Of a stretch of DNA of 64,000 bases, positions 59,708 through 64,000 are shown piece after piece; position 1 is the first letter of the stretch; every line of letters starts with the position of its first letter. Made by a program: the position numbers and the translations under genes. Source of the stretch: an uncultured Eubacteriales bacterium (GTDB taxonomy: Bacteria > Bacillota > Clostridia > Christensenellales > CAG-138); the NCBI GenBank assembly GCA_902786465.1, contig CADACQ010000008.1, positions 1 through 64,000 of the forward strand, in the 5' to 3' direction. The notes beneath the pieces were generated by a model. That model did not search any database. It worked only from the letters and a program-made list of their open reading frames with translations, and had not been told where the DNA came from.

Positions 59708-60584
59708 GGCTTTGGAAGGTCTCCATCGCGTCCATGACCCGCTGGGACCAGCCCTCCCCGGCGCCGCCCAAAGCGTACTCCTCCACGGCCTTCGTCCGGT
59801 TGAAGATGCGGAGCACGGTCTCGTTGTCCACGTGCACGGTCTCGGGGTACTTGGCGGCGATCATGGCGGTCAGCTCCTTCTTGACCTGGGCGCTGCCGGC
59901 CACCTTGCGCCCGGTGCCCGTGATGGCGCCGGTGACGTGGACGTGATACTTTTTGAACAGCCGCTGGATATAGTCGGCGGAGTAGTACCCGGCGGTGTAT
60001 ACCCAGATGTCGTACCCCTTCTTGTTGAGATAGCGGAACAGGGCCGGGACGCCCAGCCGCAGCCGCTCCTTGTAGACGGTGCGCCAGGGGAAGGGCAGGG
60101 GCTTCTCCGCCGGAGCGTCCTCCGATTTGCAGAACACCACCTCGTCCAGATCCAGGGTCACCCGCTTGTCGTGCTTGGTGTTCTCCAGGATGGTCCTGAC
60201 GTCCATCTCCGAGGTCAGATCCACGATCTCGACAGGGATCCGGGAGAAGCCCAGCCGCAGGGCCGCCGCCCAGCGGTGGTGGCCGTTCAGGATGAGATAC
60301 CCGTCGGGACGGATCTTCTCCACGGTCACCGCTTCCTCGCAGTAGCGCTTGGAATGGAGCCGTTCCCGGCGGAAGCTGTCCATGTACTCCGCGACGATCC
60401 GGTAGTTGGGCCCCACCTTGGGCGAGCAGAACTCGTCGTCCGGGTTGGGGTGGAGCTTGTCGCAGGGCGCCCAGCGGATGAGGGCCCGCCGCAGCAGGCC
60501 CGCCTTCACGGGCACGTACACGCCCTTATACTGTTTGATCTCTTCCGCGATGAATTCTTCGAAGGCCGTGTTGGTTCCTGCCAT
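59700..60584 (-). CDS. ParB/sulfiredoxin-like domain fused to a HAD domain
   Basis: A 294-residue fusion. The N-terminal half (about 50-125) has the ParB/Srx fold signature with NYRIVAEYMDSFRRERLHSK and DGYLILNGHHRWAAALRLGF (the GxHR-type motif). The C-terminal half has a HAD motif I (VTLDLDEVVFCKSE), PLPFPWRTVYKERLRLGVPA and IWVYTAGYYSADYIQRLFKK, then HVDNETVLRIFN. ParB/Srx domains bind or hydrolyse nucleotides and HAD domains transfer phosphoryl groups. The combination is rare in my knowledge. GAGGTAG precedes the ATG, which is 6 bp after the GH5 stop. Confidence 0.8.
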   Translation of the reverse strand: MAGTNTAFEEFIAEEIKQYKGVYVPVKAGLLRRALIRWAPCDKLHPNPDDEFCSPKVGPNYRIVAEYMDSFRRERLHSKRYCEEAVTVEKIRPDGYLILNGHHRWAAALRLGFSRIPVEIVDLTSEMDVRTILENTKHDKRVTLDLDEVVFCKSEDAPAEKPLPFPWRTVYKERLRLGVPALFRYLNKKGYDIWVYTAGYYSADYIQRLFKKYHVHVTGAITGTGRKVAGSAQVKKELTAMIAAKYPETVHVDNETVLRIFNRTKAVEEYALGGAGEGWSQRVMDAMETFQSHA

Positions 60585-60590
60585 GGGGAT

Positions 60591-61637
60591 CTACCTCGTG
60601 TTGCGCTTCGCCAGGGTGTCCAGGAGCCACAGGCCCGTGGCGGTGTAGTCCTCCCGGATGAAGCCGTTGTACTTGGGCACGGTGGACCGGACGGCGGAGC
60701 AGGGCTCGGCCACCTTGGAGAAGGTCCACATGCAGTAGGAGATGCGCTCCCGCTCCAGCAGCTCCACCCACAGATCCGCGCTCTCCAGGTCCCGGGGGAA
60801 GCCGCCGTTGGCAGCCGTGACGCCGTACTCGGTGACGAAGATGGGCAGGCCCTGGGCGCTGGCCTCCGCCACCGCGGCGCGGGAGTCCTCCTTGTGGCTG
60901 GCGGCGTAGAAGTGGAGGGTGTAGAGGACGTTCTCGTAGTCCAGGGGGTCCGCCAGCACGGATCTCAAGTCGCTGGACCACTGGGGGTCGCCCACGATGA
61001 CCACGGCGCGGGGGTCCTTCTCCCGGATGACGGGGATCACCTCCTGGGCGTACCGCTTCACGGCTGCCCAGTCCACGCCGTTGGGCTCGTTGCAGATCTC
61101 GTAGAGCACGTTGTTGTAGCCGCTGTACTTCTCCGCCATCCGGGCGAAGAAGGCCTTGGCCTGGTCCACGTAGAGGTTGGGGTCCCCGTCGCTCAGGATG
61201 TGCCAGTCGATGATGACGTACATGTCGTGCTGTTTGGCCAGCTCCACGCCCTTGAAGATGTCCTCCTCGTAGCGGGCCCGGTCGCCGCCGGTGCAGTAGC
61301 CCATGACGCCCACGCCGTGGGTGTACATGGCCAGGCGGAACAGATTGACGCCCCCGTCCCTTGCCAGCTCCTCGAAGAGCTGGTCGTTGAGGAAGGACTC
61401 CGTCACGATAAGGTCGTGGGTGCTGACGCCCCGCAGCATGGCGGACTGGCCGTCCTCGCCGCAGAGCTTCCCGTTCAGCACCTGGAGCTTGCCGCAGCTG
61501 GACGGCCGGGCCCGACCGTCGTCACAGACGGCGATCCCGTCGTTGGGATCGGCCGCCGCCTCGGGGGCCTTGGCGCACCCCGCCAGCGCGGCTGTCAGCA
61601 GCGCCGCCGCCAGCAAGAAAACCATAGTTTTTTTCAT
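60591..61637 (-). CDS. Lipoprotein glycoside hydrolase family 5 (cellulase-like)
   Basis: A 348-residue precursor with a lipoprotein signal (LAALLTAALAGC region, Cys21). The GH5 TIM barrel shows FRLAMYTHG, DWHILSDGDPN, the acid/base E184 (CNEPNG) and the nucleophile E270 (VTEYGV). This matches GH5_2-type endoglucanases. Attached to the outer face of the membrane, it could trim beta-glucans before uptake. It begins a three-gene operon with the ParB-HAD and HAD genes. Function of that grouping is unclear. Confidence 0.92.
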   Translation of the reverse strand: MKKTMVFLLAAALLTAALAGCAKAPEAAADPNDGIAVCDDGRARPSSCGKLQVLNGKLCGEDGQSAMLRGVSTHDLIVTESFLNDQLFEELARDGGVNLFRLAMYTHGVGVMGYCTGGDRARYEEDIFKGVELAKQHDMYVIIDWHILSDGDPNLYVDQAKAFFARMAEKYSGYNNVLYEICNEPNGVDWAAVKRYAQEVIPVIREKDPRAVVIVGDPQWSSDLRSVLADPLDYENVLYTLHFYAASHKEDSRAAVAEASAQGLPIFVTEYGVTAANGGFPRDLESADLWVELLERERISYCMWTFSKVAEPCSAVRSTVPKYNGFIREDYTATGLWLLDTLAKRNTR

Positions 61638-61707
61638 TTATGTCCCCCCATGCGATCCGCTTTTGCCGTGCTTGCGGCACGCTGTAAAAACCGATGACGT
61701 TTCATTG

Positions 61708-61737
61708 ATTGTAGCACAGGTGGCGACGAAAGGACAA
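61708..61737 (-). promoter_or_regulatory. Putative promoter for the GH5 lipoprotein operon
   Basis: On the minus strand TTGTCC (61737-61732), 18 bp, TACAAT (61713-61708), 70 bp before the start. Confidence 0.5.
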
Positions 61738-61750
61738 GAGAGAAAACCCA

Positions 61751-61785
61751 TAAAAAGAGCGGGGGGAACGTCGTTCCTCCCGCTC
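61751..61785 (-). terminator. Intrinsic terminator after the ABC ATPase
   Basis: On the minus strand GAGCGGGAGGAAC/GTTCCCCCCGCTC (61757-61785) with a 3-nt loop is followed by TTTTTA. Confidence 0.85.
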
Positions 61786-61908
61786 GAAGGCGTCAGATGC
61801 AGTGCGCGTCGCCGGGGGCGAAGTCGATGTACGCGGTCTCGCCGGCCCCGTAGATCTTCTTGTCCTTGGGGTTGTACTCGTGGATGATGAGCTTCACGTT
61901 CCCCAGCA

Positions 61909-62841
61909 TCACGTGGTACAGCTGGTAGGCGCCCATGAAGTTGGACACCACCGCAGCATGGTGGACTCGGGCCTGAGGACCACGGTGGTGTCCGCGCCGT
62001 CAGCCACGTTGGTAGCCTCGGCCACCTTCACCTCCACGCCGTTGATGTCCACGACGCCCACGTCGCCCTCGTGGCGGACCATCCTGCCCTCCAGGAAGTT
62101 GGCGTCGCCGATGAAGTCGGCCACGAACTTGTTCTTGGGATGGTAGTAGATCTCCTGGGGCGTGCCCATCTGGGAGACGAGGCCCTTCTCCATGACGATG
62201 ATCTTGTCGGAGAGGGCCATGGCCTCGCTCTGGTCGTGGGTCACGTACACGGCGGTGATGCCCGCCCGCTGCTGGATGCGGCGGATCTCGGTCCGCATGG
62301 TCACGCGGAGCTTGGCGTCCAGGTTGGAGAGGGGCTCGTCGAACAGCAGCACGCCGGGCTCCATGACCAACGCGCGGGCCAATGCCACACGCTGCTGCTG
62401 GCCGCCGGAGAGCTGGTTGGTCATGCGGCTCTCCATGCCCTCGAGGCCCACCAGGGCCAGGATGTCGGTGACCTTGCGCTTGATCTCGTCCTTGGGCACC
62501 TTGCGGATCTTCAGGCCGTAGGCCACGTTGTCGAAGATGTTGTAGTGGGGGAGCAGGGCGTAGCTCTGGAACACCATGGCCGTATCCCGCTTGTTGGGGG
62601 TCAGGGCGTTGATGGGTTCGTCGCCCAGGTAGATCTCGCCCTCGTCGGGGCTCTCAAAGCCCGCGATCATCCGGAGCGTGGTGGTCTTGCCGCAGCCCGA
62701 GGGGCCCAGCAGCGTCACGAAGGACCCGGGCTCGATCTCCAGGTTAGTGTCCTTCACGGCGTAAAAGTTCTTCTTGGTCTTGGGATCCTGATAGATCTTG
62801 GAAATATGTTCCAGGCGTACGCCTTTTTTCTCTTTAGCCAC
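61909..62841 (-). CDS. ABC ATPase (PotA/FbpC-like) with frameshifted C-terminus
   Basis: The 310-residue open frame contains an intact ATPase domain: GPSGCGKTTTLRM, VFQSYALLPHYN, LSGGQQQRVALARA and LLFDEPLSNLDAK. After VVLRPES the frame goes off into MLRWCPTSWAPTSCTT. In another frame the expected ending VSNFMGAYQLYHVMLGNVKL continues through KKIYGAGETAYIDFAPGD to a TGA at 61793-61795, just before the terminator. One missing base near 61955 would explain it. The full protein would be about 350 residues. The catalytic part is unaffected. Only the TOBE-like tail is changed. Confidence 0.88.
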   Translation of the reverse strand: MAKEKKGVRLEHISKIYQDPKTKKNFYAVKDTNLEIEPGSFVTLLGPSGCGKTTTLRMIAGFESPDEGEIYLGDEPINALTPNKRDTAMVFQSYALLPHYNIFDNVAYGLKIRKVPKDEIKRKVTDILALVGLEGMESRMTNQLSGGQQQRVALARALVMEPGVLLFDEPLSNLDAKLRVTMRTEIRRIQQRAGITAVYVTHDQSEAMALSDKIIVMEKGLVSQMGTPQEIYYHPKNKFVADFIGDANFLEGRMVRHEGDVGVVDINGVEVKVAEATNVADGADTTVVLRPESTMLRWCPTSWAPTSCTT

Positions 62842-62845
62842 AGCC

Positions 62846-64000
62846 TTAGTCCTCCTCTTTCAATTTTCTGCTGGTACCGAAGAATTTCATGACAAGGTTC
62901 ATGAGCAGCACTGCGCCGTAGGTGATGAGTATCAGTATGGTGGCGAAGGCGCAGGCGATGCTGAAGGCGCCCTTCTCCGCGAACTCGTTGATCTGCACGG
63001 TGATGAGCAGGAACGAGGGCGTCACCAACAGGATGATGGCGGAGATGGCGGTGATGGAGCGGACGAACGCGGTGACGAGACCGCTGAGGAACGAATCCTT
63101 GATGAGCGGCAGCGTCACGGTCATGAACACCTTGAAGCTGTCCGCGCCCATGTCGTAGGCGCTCTCCTCGATGCTCTTGTCGATCTGCCGGAGGGCGGAG
63201 ATGCCGCTCCGGGTGCCCGTGGGCAGGCTTCGGACCACGAAGACGATGATGAGGATCGCCGCGCTGTTATAGAGGAAGGACAGCGCCCCCGTGTGGAACA
63301 GGCCCTGGGAGTAGCCGCGGATGTAGCCCACGCCCAACACCGTGCCGGGCACGGCCATGGCCAGCATGGACACGGCCTCGATGAAGCCCTTGCCCTTGAA
63401 CTTCCGCTTGACCACCAGGTAGGAGATGATCATGCTCAAAAGGGCCGTGATGGGGGCGGCGATGAGGGACAGGACGAAGGAGTCCTTGAAGGCCTTGAGG
63501 CCGTGATACCGCTGGAACACCTGCCCGAACCACTTGAAGGTCAGGGGCGTCAGCTTGTAGCCCCAGGTGGGGAACAGGGCGCCGATGGGCACGCAGACGT
63601 ACATGCCGATGACGAAGATGGCGGCCAGGGCGCAAAGGATGGTCAGGGGGATGGTGACGGACTTGTCCTCGATGAGCATCCGGGCCCGGGAGGCCTTGCC
63701 CGTCAAGGTGGCGGCGGTCTTGGACTCCAGGTAGTATTTCTGCACCGCGAACATAGCCAGCGTGATGCACAGCAGCACCACGGCCATGGCGGTGGCGTTC
63801 TCTCGTTCATATCCGCTGGTGATCTGCAGGTAGATGGTGGTGGCCAGCGTGTTGTAGTTGCCGCCGATGATCATGGGGTTGGCGAAGTCGGCGATGGACT
63901 CGATGAAGGTCACCAAAAAGGCGTTGCCGAGGCCGGGCAGGAGCAGGGGCAGGGTGACGCTGGTGAACACCTTCATGCGGGAAGCGCCCATGTCCCGGGC
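62846..64000 (-). CDS. Iron/phosphonate-type ABC permease, C-terminal part (cut by window edge)
   Basis: The visible 385 residues hold the end of one permease domain and a complete second one, the two-domain fused layout of FbpB, AfuB and ThiP relatives. EAA loops are ARDMGASRMKVFTSVTLPLL (near the window edge) and SAYDMGADSFKVFMTVTLPL (about residues 300-320 of the visible part). It probably works with the adjacent ATPase. The binding-protein gene must lie outside the window. Substrates of this class include iron(III), thiamine, spermidine and 2-aminoethylphosphonate. Confidence 0.88.
   Translation of the reverse strand, partial: ARDMGASRMKVFTSVTLPLLLPGLGNAFLVTFIESIADFANPMIIGGNYNTLATTIYLQITSGYERENATAMAVVLLCITLAMFAVQKYYLESKTAATLTGKASRARMLIEDKSVTIPLTILCALAAIFVIGMYVCVPIGALFPTWGYKLTPLTFKWFGQVFQRYHGLKAFKDSFVLSLIAAPITALLSMIISYLVVKRKFKGKGFIEAVSMLAMAVPGTVLGVGYIRGYSQGLFHTGALSFLYNSAAILIIVFVVRSLPTGTRSGISALRQIDKSIEESAYDMGADSFKVFMTVTLPLIKDSFLSGLVTAFVRSITAISAIILLVTPSFLLITVQINEFAEKGAFSIACAFATILILITYGAVLLMNLVMKFFGTSRKLKEED

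Overview
The window reads as chromosomal DNA of a GC-rich, probably anaerobic member of the Bacillota (Clostridia-like). This is inferred from Gram-positive lipoprotein signal peptides (MKKFVAILLCLVMILAIVAC and relatives), strong AGGAGG ribosome binding sites, TTGACA/TATAAT-type promoters, IorAB and other oxygen-sensitive Fe-S flavoenzymes, a membrane-anchored NlpC/P60 hydrolase and several CUT1-type sugar ABC transporters. No rRNA, tRNA, CRISPR array, phage or insertion sequence was recognised. About 55 genes are packed tightly, many in operons with 4-11 bp overlaps, and no gap over 300 bp lacks a gene.

Layout. 1-9.1 kb: a partial MoxR ATPase, an alcohol dehydrogenase, a flavodoxin-fold protein, then a minus-strand nucleoside import and salvage operon (BMP-type lipoprotein, double ABC ATPase, two permeases, two nucleoside hydrolases). 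9.1-16.7 kb: small membrane proteins, an esterase operon ending in two decayed genes (alkD-like and tfoX-like), an NlpC/P60 cell-wall enzyme, a DUF1292 protein and a PAS/HTH regulator. 16.8-25.7 kb: housekeeping genes on the plus strand (CBS-type pyrophosphatase, nucleoside kinase, tsaD, thioesterase, Nudix, ECF sigma/anti-sigma pair). 25.7-32.2 kb: iorAB, an M29 aminopeptidase, a broken metallo-hydrolase, threonine aldolase, a DUF362 protein. 32.4-41.9 kb: a divergent locus that I read as a fatty-acid modification system. 41.9-47.4 kb: two PepD dipeptidases around a DUF819 transporter, plus a CapA-like phosphoesterase. 47.7-59.1 kb: small redox genes and a beta-glucan utilisation regulon (GH5, CUT1 importer, LacI regulator with two matching operators, GH94 phosphorylase, MsmX-type ATPase). 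59.2-64 kb: two HAD-domain proteins, one fused to a ParB-like domain, in an operon with a GH5 lipoprotein, then an ABC ATPase with a frameshifted tail and a partial permease.

Most notable system: at 32.4-41.9 kb, a homologue of polyunsaturated fatty acid isomerase (frameshifted here), a RetSat/phytoene-desaturase-like flavoprotein, a 2Fe-2S flavin reductase and a 940-residue Fe-S/FAD/NAD(P)H protein diverge from an acyl ligase, a dedicated acyl carrier protein and an acyl-ACP thioesterase. A load, isomerise/reduce, unload pathway for unsaturated fatty acids is the simplest reading. It is inference and not shown.

Second notable signal: two families of dispersed structured repeats lie a few bases past stop codons. 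One, of about 190 bp, has three full copies and one remnant, stems that covary between copies, and its right end always 0-6 bp from the stop codon of a gene reading into it. The other is a roughly 55 bp palindrome in three copies, each 3-7 bp after a stop. Five reading frames are disrupted by small deletions, either true decay or assembly error.
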